Shown one piece after another: positions 53,461-64,000 of a DNA stretch of 64,000 nt (positions within the stretch are counted from its first letter, which is position 1; each line of letters starts with the position of its first letter). The notes beneath the pieces were generated by a model. That model made no database searches and had not been told where the DNA came from. It worked only from the letters and a program-made list of their open reading frames with translations. Position numbers and translations under genes: made by a program. Source of the stretch: Ophiobolus disseminans (Eukaryota; Ascomycota; Dothideomycetes; Pleosporales; Phaeosphaeriaceae); assembly GCA_010093685.1 (NCBI GenBank), contig MU006222.1:1421301-1485300 (forward strand). The letters are read 5' to 3'.

Positions 53461-54726
53461 ATGGCATTCTCCCAAGCAGATCTCGAGAACTCCTTCTCAA
53501 AAACCAAAGACATGCCGTCCTTTGAAGAGTCACAGAACGTCAGCGACGACGTACGCGGTACATACCCAATTGAACCCAGACATGAATACCGTTGCTAATT
53601 GATGTCCTAGTCCTCGGTTACGACCCGCTGATCCCGCCCCAGCTCCTCGCCCACGAGCTCCCCATCCCAAAGCACGCCGAACAGACCATCCTCCAGGGCC
53701 GCAAGGAAGCCGCAAAGATCATCACACAACAAGATGACCGTTTGCTGGTCATGGTCGGACCCTGCTCCATCCACGACCCGGAGATGGCCATTGAGTACTG
53801 CCAGCGTCTCAAGAAACTCGCCGACAAGCTCCAAGACAGGCTCTGCATCATCATGCGCGCCTACCTCGAAAAGCCACGCACAACGGTCGGCTGGAAAGGA
53901 CTGATCAACGACCCCGACATCGACGAGAGCTTCCAGATCAACAAGGGCCTCCGCGTCTCGCGCAAGCTCTACATCGATCTCACATCCCAGGGCATGCCCA
54001 TCGCGTCCGAAATGCTCGACACAATCTCCCCACAGTTCCTCGCAGATCTCATCTCCCTCGGCGCCATCGGTGCACGCACAACAGAGTCGCAGTTGCACCG
54101 CGAACTCGCATCCGGTCTCTCCTTCCCCATCGGCTTCAAGAACGGAACCGACGGAGGTCTCACCGTAGCGGTCGATGCCATCGGCGCCGCAAAGGCGAGA
54201 CACCACTTCCTAGGTGTGACTAAGCAGGGCCTCGCAGCCATTACGCGAACAAGCGGCAACGAGCACTGCTTCGTGATTCTGCGCGGAGGAACCCGCGGGA
54301 CAAACTTCGACCCTGAGAGCATCAAGGCCGCGCGCGAAGCTTTGCGAAAGAAGGGCCAAGCCGAAGTTCTCATGGTCGACTGCTCACACGGTTCGTCTCT
54401 CATTCCCACCACCCGAAAGAAACCACTACTCACACTACCCAGGCAACTCCTCCAAAGACCACCGCAACCAGCCCAAGGTCGCAAAGGTCATCGCCGACCA
54501 GCTGCGCGCCGGCGAAACTGGCATCGTCGCCGTCATGATCGAATCCAATATCAACGAGGGCAACCAAAAGGTTCCTGCCGAGGGCCCCAGCGCACTCAAG
54601 AAGGGCGTGTCTATTACGGATGCGTGCATTGACTGGGAGAGCACGGTTGATGTGCTGGAGGACCTTGCTGCTGCGGTTGCGGAGCGGAGGAGCAAGAATG
54701 CGAAGAAGAGTAATGGTGTTCATTAG
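53461..54726 (+). CDS. 3-deoxy-D-arabino-heptulosonate 7-phosphate (DAHP) synthase, class I
   Basis: Exons 53461-53557, 53611-54390 and 54443-54726 give 386 aa. It condenses phosphoenolpyruvate with erythrose-4-phosphate, the first step of the shikimate pathway to aromatic amino acids. Visible: VRVLGYDPLIPP across junction 1; VMVGPCSIHDPEMAIEYCQR; MRAYLEKPRTTVGWKGLIND; IGARTTESQLHRELASGLS; PIGFKNGTDGGLTVAVDAI; VDCSHGNSSKDHRNQPKV across junction 2; and GIVAVMIESNINEGNQ. The layout matches the yeast Aro3/Aro4 type, which is feedback-inhibited by phenylalanine or tyrosine. Which inhibitor applies cannot be told from the sequence by eye. The donor GTACAT for intron 1 was chosen because it gives the conserved DVRVLGYDP join. 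Confidence 0.95.
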
Positions 54727-55016
54727 AGGGGAGGGGTCGGGTTATGGATGTGCACTCCGTGCTTGTTAGTGTATTGTATATAGGTTACGGTGACGGCCTT
54801 TGGAGTTTTGGAAAGACTTTGGTTCTAGGGATCTGGGGGTATCTGTAGAAATGGAAAAAGCTCCAATCTTGCGAATTTGCTCTATCATCTTGCCGTTCTT
54901 AATTGCGTGTATACTAAACGTGAATGGAACAGCCATGGTACCTTGTCCACACCCCCGACAGACTGGCCTTGTCCACCACGTCACACAACACAGTCTCCCT
55001 CACAGCACTGCAAATC

Positions 55017-56083
55017 CTACTCGCTCCCCTCCTCCTCCTCCACCTCAACCGCACTCCTCCTCCCCCCAGTACTCCCCCTCGCAACCTTATCCGCCCTCTC
55101 CCCCACATACGCATCCCCCGTACACTCCTTATCGCAACTCGGACACTTCCTATTCCCGCCGCCCCTTCCGCGATAATAACTACTCGCACACGCATCATGC
55201 CACCTTACGCCGCACTCGCGGTTATTGCAGCGTATACCGTGCGTCACGATTTCTCGGCAGCCTTCGCAGTCGCGGATGCGTATGACGGGATCGTCCGAGA
55301 AGGGGGGGTCGTTGTAGGTTTCTTTCAGGTAGCCGCGCAGTTCCATGAGTGCGCGGGGTGCGAGGGAGAAGTATTGGGCGCGGGACTTTTGGAGGAAGGA
55401 GGAGTGGACGAGGGATGTGAGGACGAGATCGGCTTCGGGGATGGATATTCCCGCATCCGTTGTTTGCGTTGCGTCTTCGTCGGCGTTGATTTGGGACTGC
55501 CTGTTGCGTCGCGGGCGCGCGAGGTTACTAGCTTCTGTGTGCTTGAGCGCCATTACCTCCCTCGTATGCGTGTTGTTTGTTTCGAACATGGCGTCTAGGA
55601 CGCGGCGTATGTACGCTATTTCTGCGGGGGAGAATTTCGTGGCGAGTTGTGTGAGTGCGTCCGAGGTTTTGTTTACGAGGGCGTAGAGAGTGAGTTTGGT
55701 GTGTTGGTCTTTTGTGGAGCGAATTTCGAAGTCGTAGGAGGAGAGTTTGGCGTTGATGGTTTGCAGCGTGGATGTTATGTGCGGGGCAGTTACGTCGCCG
55801 GCGGTCCAGGGGCGGTCGGGGTCTGGTGGGGTTTGTTAGAGGGTGGTGGGAGGAGAGTGGTGCTGGTGGAGGTGTTGTACATGCCGCGAATTACGGCTGT
55901 AGCCTCGGTGTTGGGAGGTGAGGGCTTACTTTTCGCGGTCATGACGGTTGCTAGAATTGGCTTCACCTCGTCGACGGTCATGACACTGTGGGTCAGGAAG
56001 GCGTGGAGGAAGGCGCGATGCATGTATGTGTAGCCCTCATCCGGAGATACTTCGCGCACGAGAGGCGAGTCTTCGCGTGACAT
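55017..56083 (-). CDS. NSE1: SMC5-SMC6 complex subunit Nse1 (RING-like E3 component)
   Basis: Exon 1 is 56083-55930 and exon 2 is 55822-55017; the intron is GTAAGC...CACCAG (106 nt). The product is 319 aa. Start ATG 56083 was chosen over an in-frame GTG. The N-terminal winged-helix region begins YTYMHRAFLHAFLTHSVMTV. The C-terminal variant RING is CEGCREIVTHGIRCNNRECG, VRWHDACASSYY and KCPSC, giving the C4HC3 order of Nse1. Nse1 pairs with the MAGE-like Nse3 in the SMC5/6 DNA-repair complex and stimulates ubiquitin ligase activity. A glutamate-rich tail ends the protein. Confidence 0.9.
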
Positions 56084-57897
56084 CGTTGCGTAGATTTGAA
56101 CAGATAATTGGACAGAGAATCCCACGGTGTAAGCAGAATGTCGTTAGCTTAGAGCTGCAGTGGGAAGAACGCGGGGCAAGCTAGGTACGCGACAACGCGA
56201 CAACACGTGACTGGTGCTGAGTGCACATCGCACATCTCACTTCGAGCAACACCAGGTCGTGCAGGCATTCGTGTCCCGCTACCTAGAATCCAAAAGGAAG
56301 TCTGCATGCCCTCACCACACTTCCAAGACTCTTATCACTAGACCAGAGTTTTGAGGATATACAGGCCTTCGTGTCTAGAGCTTTCATTGAGAACATTTGA
56401 GATTGCAACATGGTGGCGATGCTAGCCGAATTACTTCGTACATCGTTTGCTGTTCGGCCAATTCTTGCCGTTTCGCCCTTCGTGATCGTCAGATGATCCG
56501 CTCTAGACCTCGAGTTTGAAAACGACAGCACCCAAGCGAGAACTAAGACGTCGCTGTAGCCCTGATCTTTGCAGTAGCGCACGCTCGATTCTCCTGTTCC
56601 GTGAAGCGATTGACACTTCCCAAGCCCCTCGTCGGCCGATCCTGTCAGTACCAGGCTTCCGCTCCGCGCTCTTTGACTTCATCAATCTAGAAACGTCAAA
56701 CCAGTAGCCCGGATCGAGCTCCGAGTCTCGAGGCCAAGCGGATCCGCGAAGAATGCGTTTAGCCCTCGTCAACGTCTTTCTGGTGCCGCACACCTCGGGT
56801 GATTGGTGGCAGTTTGCTCCGACATGAGGAACTTGCGGTCAGTCCCTAGCTGTTGGCAGGTCGAAGGCGAGTTGAGATCCCGACAGTGAAGTCGAAGATG
56901 CGGTGAGAAATCAGACTTCAGACCCATCAAAAGCGCATCAATCTCCCTAAGAACAGCGATGCCCTTTCACAGCATCCCACAGCGGGATTCTAGAAGTAGT
57001 GCGTTGTCGATCAAATCAGGGTCCAGCAAGCATGCTAAGTGGGTCTGTTTCAGTCATGACGCTTCGTCGGCATGCCCTCGGAAATCAACAGCAGGTTTGC
57101 GCCTCAGAAAATGCGGCTGCCTCGATCAGGTGCGCGGTGCGGCTCGTTGATAAAAGCACCTGACGGGCAGTGTAACTTGGGATGGAAGACGAAAAGGGGT
57201 GTTTCAAAGCCGACCTGTGTCTCCACGTGTGCCGCCGCCCCGATGATGTCGCAATTGACGAAGCGACTGGCGGCGGCTGAATGATAGGCCGGCACAGCTG
57301 ACGATGTAGAGGGTCCCCAGCGACGGTGCCCTGTTTGGGACGCAGAGCGTTGCGGTCTTTAGCATCGCCGGGGCCCCTCCTCGTCTCTCGATCTTACTTA
57401 TACTCTCCGATCCGCTGTCCGATTCTTCTGCTCTCACTGAAACCCTCCGCCCTTGCGTTCTTGGTCTGCGATTCCGCTGCCTTTCCGCCCGGAGTGGTCC
57501 AGCCCTATCTGCGTCACGCTTTCAGGCACACCTCTCGTCTGCTTGATTGTGCCGGTCCCTGCATCTCTGCTAGGGGACATCCCGCGTCACCACACTCGAT
57601 TCGCCCACCAAGGAAAAGCACAGCCTGGTGTAACTCGACTGTTTAGACACTGCGCCTCGATTTCTAACTGCTGAGCGTGTCGGCCGACGAGTATTGTGAA
57701 GGGCTGTCGCGTGCGAGGTTTGTCATACAGTTGGAGGAATCGCCGCACGGCTACGTCATCGGCGCCGTCTCCTTTCACAACCCGCAAGTCCCACGCCACG
57801 CCCTCCCCCCATATTCATGCCCCCTATCACCCTACAATTTTACCCTCGCCCACATTAGGCCCGCGCTTCCACATCCAGCGTTGGTGCCACTGCGACA
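56084..57897. other. Intergenic, no gene seen
   Basis: About 1.8 kb between divergent NSE1 and the phosphatase gene. The right end (57420-57890) is pyrimidine-rich (CTTATACTCTCCGATCC.., CCCCCCATATTC) and probably forms the promoter and leader of the phosphatase gene. Confidence 0.45.
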
Positions 57898-60556
57898 ATG
57901 TCGACTCCTGCACTATCTCCCCGACCGCGCGGTTCTTCCTCCTCACACATCTCGAGCGCCCGCCCCCGATCGACACAGCCGATGACTAGGCCAAGTACTT
58001 CCTTACATCCAACCGTAGTACCTCCGCCCCTCACGCCCCGCATGAACGGTGTAGCAAAGACCCCCAGCCATGTGCACCTCACCAAGAAGGAGCCCGGCAC
58101 CCCCTCGCCCAACTACTTCCAGCTCGCCGTCAACTCCAACAGCGACCACTTCTCCTCCAGCGCCGCACAGCACATCCGCGGCAACTGGAGCCCGCCCACA
58201 TCAAACGTCCGCTCGACAGCCGCTGCATCACCCAGATTAATACCAGTCGAGCAGAACCCCGAATTCGAGCAGTTTAGGAGACAGACGGAGAACAACAAGG
58301 GTTTCGCACTCGGCAACTTCAACTTCACCCCAGCCGCCGTGCCATCGCCCCTTGGGGACTCATACTTTGGTGCAGCCAAGCCACCCCTGTCGCCGCAATC
58401 CATGGGAGGGCCTACTGCCCCTGCCAGCGAGAAGCAAGAGACAGATGGGACCAAGGAAGATGAGCACCCGCCAAAGCCCCGCTCGCCGAAGCGCATGCTC
58501 TCCAGCGAGTCGTCCCTGTTCCCCGACCGCCCACGGAGAAACTCCCCAGCCAGCTTTGAGGGCTTTGGACGCACAGATGCGATTGCTGAATTTGCCGAGG
58601 AGCGCAATCCACGCCCGTCATTGCCCCCCAAGAAGTCGCACCACATCTCACTGGCTAGTCACCGTGCCGAGACGCTCCCTGCGCACGTGGTCGACGAGCA
58701 CCAAACTGAAGGACCCACCATGGTGACTGCGCAGTACATTATCAACATCTTAGAGTCCGCCGCAGAAGAAGTCCTGCTGCTCGATCTCCGGGTGTCGACG
58801 CAGTATGCAAAGGCCCGCATAGCTGGCGCACTCAGTCTGTGCATACCGACAACTCTTTTAAAGAGAGCCTCGTTCAACGTTCAAAAGCTTGCTGAGACAT
58901 TCAAAGATGACGAATCACGCCAAAAGTTTGAACGCTGGAGGAGTAGCAAACACATCATTGTCTATGACGCCAGCTCTTCGCAAATGAAGGACGCTCTTAC
59001 CTGCATCAACACGCTTAAAAAGTTCACAAGTGAGGGCTGGTCAGGTGGAACCTACATTATCCGTGGTGGTTTCCAAGGATTTTCAGAGACGTTCCCGGCC
59101 TGGATAACACAACACACGGGCAGCCCAATGACCAACGCGACTGCAACCCTCCAGATCGATGCCGGCCTCCCCTCTGTCGCGCCCGTTATTGGCGGATGTC
59201 CCATGCCCGTCACGCAGAACGCAGCGAACCCCTTCTTCGGCAACATCCGACAGAATATGGACCTCATCGGTGGTGTCGGACAGATGACAGTGAAGCAACC
59301 AGAGGGCATGACTCAGTCGGTCGAGGAAGAGCTACCAAGCTGGCTTCAAAAGGCCTCTGAAGGCCAAGATAACGGAAAGACTGTAGCAGAGAGGTTTCTC
59401 CACATTGAGAAACGCGAACAGAAGCGCATGCAGGAAGCTCTGTCCGGCAAGGTGGTCTATGGCACTCCCACGGGATTGGGTGGCGCTTCCAAGCAGATCC
59501 AGATTGCTGGTATCGAAAAGGGCTCCAAGAATCGCTACAATAACATCTGGCCTTACGAGCACTCTCGCGTCAAGATTCAGGGCCTCGGCCAGGGAAGCTG
59601 CGACTACGTCAATGCTAACCATGTGCAAGCCGCTTATTCCAACAAGCGCTACATTGCCACGCAAGGTCCCATTCCAGCAACATTCAAGGTATGTTTTTGT
59701 CCTCACGTGTGCACAATTGTCCGTTAACAATGTATAGGACTTCTGGAAAGTGGTGTGGCAACAAGACGTTCGCGTCATCGTCATGCTTACAGCCGAACAA
59801 GAGGGTGGTCAGATCAAAGCCCACAACTACTGGTCTGATAAGCATTACGGCCACCTACATCTGAGCCCTCTTGGAGAGCACAAAGCGTCCCTGGAGCCAG
59901 CCAAGATACACCGCCATCGCGAGCAGTCGGCCCGCCCATCGATGGGTCAGCGCCGCTCAACCAACCCTCCACGCCCCGGCCCGACCAGGGAGCAATCTAC
60001 CAACTCGGACAAGCCATACGTCATCGTTCGAAGATTCACCCTGTCCAACGATGATGAGCCATTTGAACGCATGCGCGAGATTACTCAATTGCAATACTCA
60101 AACTGGCCTGATTTCGGCGCTCCAGCACATCCGACCCACCTCCTCGGTCTGATCGAGCAATGCGATGCTGTTGTTCGATACTACAACGGAACATCACCAT
60201 CAAAGCCCGAACCTGCCAACAGCCGCCCGGTAGTCGTCCATTGTTCTGCTGGCTGTGGCCGTACGGGGACGTTCTGTACAGTCGATTCTGTACTCGATAT
60301 GCTCAAACGCCAACGTCAGATGCGGAACACGAGGCAAACCACGCCTATGGAGATCGATACGGGTAACAAAAACAGTATGAAATACGAGCGGGAGAATGGC
60401 AGTTGGGTCAACGACGACGAAGTCGACCTGATTGCGAAGACAGTCGAGGACTTCCGCCTGCAACGGCTGAGCATGGTACAGAGTCTGCGACAATTCGTAC
60501 TCTGCTACGAGAGCGTCATGGAATGGCTCGTAGAGCAGCAACCTAAGTCGGCATAG
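57898..60556 (+). CDS. Rhodanese-like plus protein tyrosine phosphatase (Pyp1/Ptp2-3 type)
   Basis: Exons 57898-59688 and 59738-60556 give 869 aa. The first ~275 residues are disordered and Ser/Pro-rich with possible MAP-kinase phosphosites. A rhodanese/Cdc25-like domain lies at about 285-400 (VTAQYIINILES, EEVLLLDLRVSTQYAKARIA, HIIVYDASSS). The tyrosine phosphatase domain (about 500-860) has NRYNNIWPYEHSRVKI, CDYVNANHV, KRYIATQGPIPATFKDFWKV across the intron, YSNWPDFGAP (general acid Asp about 722), and the catalytic HCSAGCGRTG (Cys about 766, Arg about 772). The layout matches yeast Pyp1/Pyp2 and Ptp2/Ptp3, which dephosphorylate stress and pheromone MAP kinases. The long inserted loop after NYWSDKHYG is typical of fungal members. 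Confidence 0.92.
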
Positions 60557-62017
60557 ACTGACCGCAGGTTACGGGCGCACACTGGCGCACTATACACACG
60601 GATGTGTTCATGAGAAGATATGGAAACGGTTCAAAGGGACGGCGAATACTGGTGTGCTTTGCATCTTCTGTTGCGACACTCATTGGGAGGCGTCGGTGCA
60701 TTGTTTGCTTAGAAGTATATACATAGGCGGCATTGGCATAGGGTAGGGGTCTGGGTGACTTTTCTGTGCGAAAGGCATGTTTTGGAGTGTGGGGAGTAGA
60801 TCATTCGGAGAATCAATTGAGAACCTTTAGTGTGCATAATGAGTGGGCTTGCTGGGCTTGGGATGTGATGTGGTGAATGTGTGGAGATGTTGAAGATTTA
60901 ATCTAATTTAGGTGTATAATGCTGACGCAATAGGATGCAATACAATCTCTAGCCATAAAACTCCTAACCCTTCGAATCCGCTGCATTCCCTCCTCCGCCT
61001 ATCTATCTAGCATACCCCCTTCCCTATCCCCACTGATTCCTCTATCGTATTCCCCGCTTTGACTTCCTTACTAGACCGAGTCACTAATGATTAACCTAAC
61101 CCGCGAAATTATCACGCATTAGAAAGGCATGTGTACTGGAAGCATGGTTTCTGGGTAAATGACGTGCTGGCTGGGTTAGGTGTGAAGAGGAGGGGAGGGT
61201 TTGGAAATGAGTGCGACTGTGTTAGGTGAAGCCATGCAGAGGGCATTGGTTCACGATTCTGCTTTTCTTGGCAGGAGTAACAGGGCCGAGAAGTTGTATC
61301 TCAAAGAGGGCTTGTTGTGGTAGGTTTAAGAGGGGTGTAAATTGTCAAGACTACGGAACTGTATCTTTGGGTGGGAGACGCTAGTGGCGAAGTTCATAGC
61401 GGATGAGACGGTTAGGTTGGTGTTGAGGTGCTTGTGAAAGACAATGATCTATCGCGTGTGAATTCGGCTGCTACACTTTGAAGATGAGGTCTGCTTGGGT
61501 ACGAGGTGCCTAAGCTGATGATGATATCTATTCCAGGCCTATCTCGTTTATAGTCTAGTCGCATACAAAAACTAGGCATCTTTTGATCGCTAAACGCTGG
61601 GAACATTTGTTGTTGAGTGTGGAAAGCTTGTTTGGCACTAACAAACCACCCCATCCTTTCTCCGACCGTTCCACACAAAGCTGTCGAGAGAGAGCAAAAG
61701 TTTGCATCCTCTTGTAGTTGGTGCATGTCATCTAACCGATAACCTCGTGGCTGGTGACTGTGAGTAGGAACGAACGCTCATTTGGCACGATAGCCGTTGG
61801 AAAGCCTTGGGAAGGCTCGTTGGGCGAGAGCTCGTACGGCTAGTGGTCGTGGTCGTTGTTCCGCCGCACTATGAGCCGCAAATGGTTTGGTGTGGCGCGC
61901 TAATCAAGCGCCTTTCGCGGCGTGTGTCCCGTTCCCCTCTTCTCCACATTTGACGGCCTACTTTATCTCGCCTGGTACACGACATGCAAAGTTCAGGTGT
62001 TAGAGACCGTCGGAAGA
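60557..62017. other. Intergenic, no gene seen
   Basis: 3' UTR of the phosphatase and promoter of the Zn2Cys6 gene. One 104-codon minus frame (61726-61412) is not supported by any feature. Confidence 0.45.
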
Positions 62018-63526
62018 ATGGTAAACGTTGGTGGAAGATCAAAGGGGTGCTCTAACTGTCGCCGAAGGCGCGTGAAGTGCGGTAAGTCGGATCCTTCGAG
62101 GCCACCATTATTATGCAACTAATTTCAAGAAGATGAAAACCGACCGATATGTATGCAATGTGAAAGGAATGGCCTGAAGTGCGATGGACCAAGAGGCTTC
62201 GCTTTTGTGGAAGCTACAATCGTGTCTTCGAGAAGAAAGGTCAAACATGATCATGGCACTCCCTCAGCTGCTGGGCCCGTCGCCAATATGGCCGACCCTT
62301 CGGGCACGAGTAGTCTCACTCGACCATGCGCTCCACTACTCGAAAACCACCAGGAACTGTACATCATGTTCACCCGCAAACACATTGCTCCAGATGGTCC
62401 TGTGGACATGGCGCTGCAAGAGCTACAGACGAGCAATACGTCACAACTTGCTCCAACACGCACAGTGGACTGCCGGAAAACACACCTTCAAGCTGTGCTG
62501 AGCTTTGCGACTATCTTCTTCGGTACGAAAAACGGGTATTCCGACATCATGAAGCAAGGCTTGATCAGTCATGGGACCACGTTGAAGCAGCTCAACCAAG
62601 CACTCTCAAACCCATCCTGCTATATGTACGATGAAGTCGTAGTCTCTGTGACTACTTTGGCTATGCAAGAAATGCTAGTACCATCGGGACCGAAGCGCTA
62701 TCTGGACCATATGCTAGGCTTGGAAAAGTTGCTTACCTTGCGTGATCCGACCTCGCGCTGTTCGCGGAAAACGTTCGATTTGTACAAATGTCTGCGCCAC
62801 ATGCTGCTTTACGCAGCTCTCCGCGCAGGTAGGCCATCAATTCTCGCAAAGCCGGAGTGGAAAACGTTGTTGATGCAATATTGTGGCAGCGAAGAAGAGA
62901 TGCGAGAACAACAACTGTACGATGCGCTAGCGGACTGTTCAGTCCTGGCCGCCAAATTAAACGTACTTGTAGCGCGACTACAATTCTACGGTGATGGACA
63001 AGATAATCAAATCGATGAGACGAGACTGGGGGCGCAAGTGCTGTTGGGTCATTTAATATCTTGGAGAGGTCAAGTCGATGCCAACCCAGCAATTACCTAT
63101 ACTGATGCCTTTCCATGTTGGGCCGCGCCGCGATCCCTACGAACGTATCCGGATATTGAACCGCCGTCAGTATCTACAGACTTGATCTTCTCCAACATAG
63201 ACGCGGCCCTTATGCTGATGCTGTACAACACCACGCTCCTGTACGTCTTGAATGTTCTTATCACGCTTCCACTGGAACCAGAATCGATGGAAGAGTATCT
63301 GAAAAGAGCACATTTTTCCGTCTTGGAAATTTGTAAAAGTATGCCCACACCTTCGGCCGAGGAGCTGCAAGCAGACATGCACGCATCGCCTGTCGTTTAT
63401 TGGGCAATTCAGGTCGCAGACACGGTACTCCAGAAGGATCAGTCCCCCGAAGGAAGATGGCTTCTTAATCTTCTCAATAAAAAAGTTGCCAGACTCCGCA
63501 CCAAGGATTTCAAATGGGCGACCTAG
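62018..63526 (+). CDS. Zn2Cys6 fungal transcription factor
   Basis: Exon 1 is 62018-62081 and exon 2 is 62130-63526; the intron is GTAAGT...TTCAAG (48 nt) and sits inside the zinc cluster. The product is 486 aa. Spliced motif: GCSNCRRRRVKC-EDENRPICMQCERNGLKC, the six cysteines of the binuclear zinc cluster. The remainder is the helical fungal-specific regulatory region: TSQLAPTRTVDCRKTHLQAV, FATIFFGTKNGYSDIMKQGL and VSVTTLAMQEMLVPSGPKRY. Probably a nuclear DNA-binding regulator that recognises CGG-type half sites. Its targets are unknown and no biosynthetic cluster surrounds it. An in-frame upstream ATG-less extension was ignored because MVNVGGRSKGCSNC is the usual start distance. Confidence 0.88.
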
Positions 63527-64000
63527 AACAATGTGCTGTTATTCCGAGCAAGCAGTATCAGACCACTCTGCTACTCCAGAAATTTGACCACGGACCTTCG
63601 AGAATGGCTGGCCTATCGACAAGAACATTCTTGTATTGCGCAACAGAGCAGAATTAGGTAACTGTGTGTTCAGCATTGCTAAGTTTGGCGACAAGTTCAA
63701 TGCTCGTTTGAAAGCACGCACACAACCAATGCAACCAGGCTGAAACGAGCTACGCTGCAAGGCGGCTTAATCGCTACAATGAACGTGTGCACCATAAATA
63801 GCCAGGCGCCGACCAAGTCAGACTACTGTTCCCAACGAGGCTGGACTTTACATGTTGCGCTAGTCACTCCCAGCAGAGCTTTCCAGCAACGCTATACTCC
63901 GGCGCCAAACAAATTTGTGAAACGTCACGTTGCACCAAGGCTTACATCCCGAGCTCTTTGGGCTTGTGTCGCATAGACTATTCTGACTTTTCGCTGTACA
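63527..64000. other. Right edge, no gene seen
   Basis: Small frames on both strands only. A tRNA D-arm-like word near 63560-63585 on minus was considered and rejected. Confidence 0.4.

Noticed and set aside
63540..63590. tRNA-Ser/Leu-like D-arm on minus (GCAG AGTGGTCTGATA CTGC)
   Set aside because: No proper anticodon loop (no U33), no T-loop and no matching acceptor arm. It is only a short resemblance.
1..64000. Biosynthetic gene cluster, CRISPR array or bacterial operon
   Set aside because: No polyketide/peptide synthase, terpene synthase or cytochrome P450 was seen, no spaced repeat array, and gene structure is eukaryotic throughout.

Overview
The window is eukaryotic. Genes are spaced and carry short introns (45-72 nt, GT...AG, with CTAAC/CTAAT-like branch sites), and several families are restricted to fungi: HET, Clr5, NACHT/ankyrin, Zn2Cys6, CFEM and the DASH complex. 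I infer a filamentous ascomycete, most likely a dothideomycete of the Pleosporales. That placement rests on protein flavour only. Coordinates of spliced genes below are the genomic span, with exon limits in the text. All splice sites were read by eye.

Housekeeping blocks. 3.8-12.3 kb: NAPE-PLD-like metallo-beta-lactamase, CLG1-type cyclin and ribosomal protein uL30 (RPL7), all on minus. 23.3-28.8 kb: ARP5 (minus), DAD4 (minus), IES6 (plus) and GOT1 (plus). ARP5 and IES6 encode the two partners of one INO80 module and their starts lie about 1 kb apart. 51.4-63.5 kb: a nuclear-looking unknown protein, DAHP synthase, NSE1, a rhodanese/tyrosine phosphatase and a Zn2Cys6 regulator.

Accessory blocks. 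1-2.8 kb: 3'-incomplete Clr5-domain gene. 13.7-17.5 kb: a CFEM/GPI-anchor gene split by a complete 2,967-bp hAT transposon with an 8-bp target duplication. The transposase frame is continuous over 830 codons but carries 11 stop codons, most of them of the kind left by repeat-induced point mutation (RIP). 18.5-22.7 kb: an orphan gene and an intact HET gene. 29.4-49.3 kb: a recombination and decay zone rich in allorecognition/NLR genes. It holds a broken NLR, a broken WD40 NLR, an unknown decayed multi-exon gene, an intact SesB-like hydrolase-NACHT-ankyrin receptor, a BCS1-like AAA pseudogene, a second hAT remnant, a 110-aa helical gene divergent from an intact HET gene, an ankyrin shard, and a threonine aldolase gene killed by a perfect 19-bp tandem duplication plus other shifts.

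The strongest candidate system is the 29-48 kb zone: one intact NLR and one intact HET effector gene among the wreckage of at least three relatives. Within it, the 110-aa helical protein next to the HET gene and the uncharacterised cysteine/histidine-rich open frame at 42.2-42.8 kb are the least explained parts.
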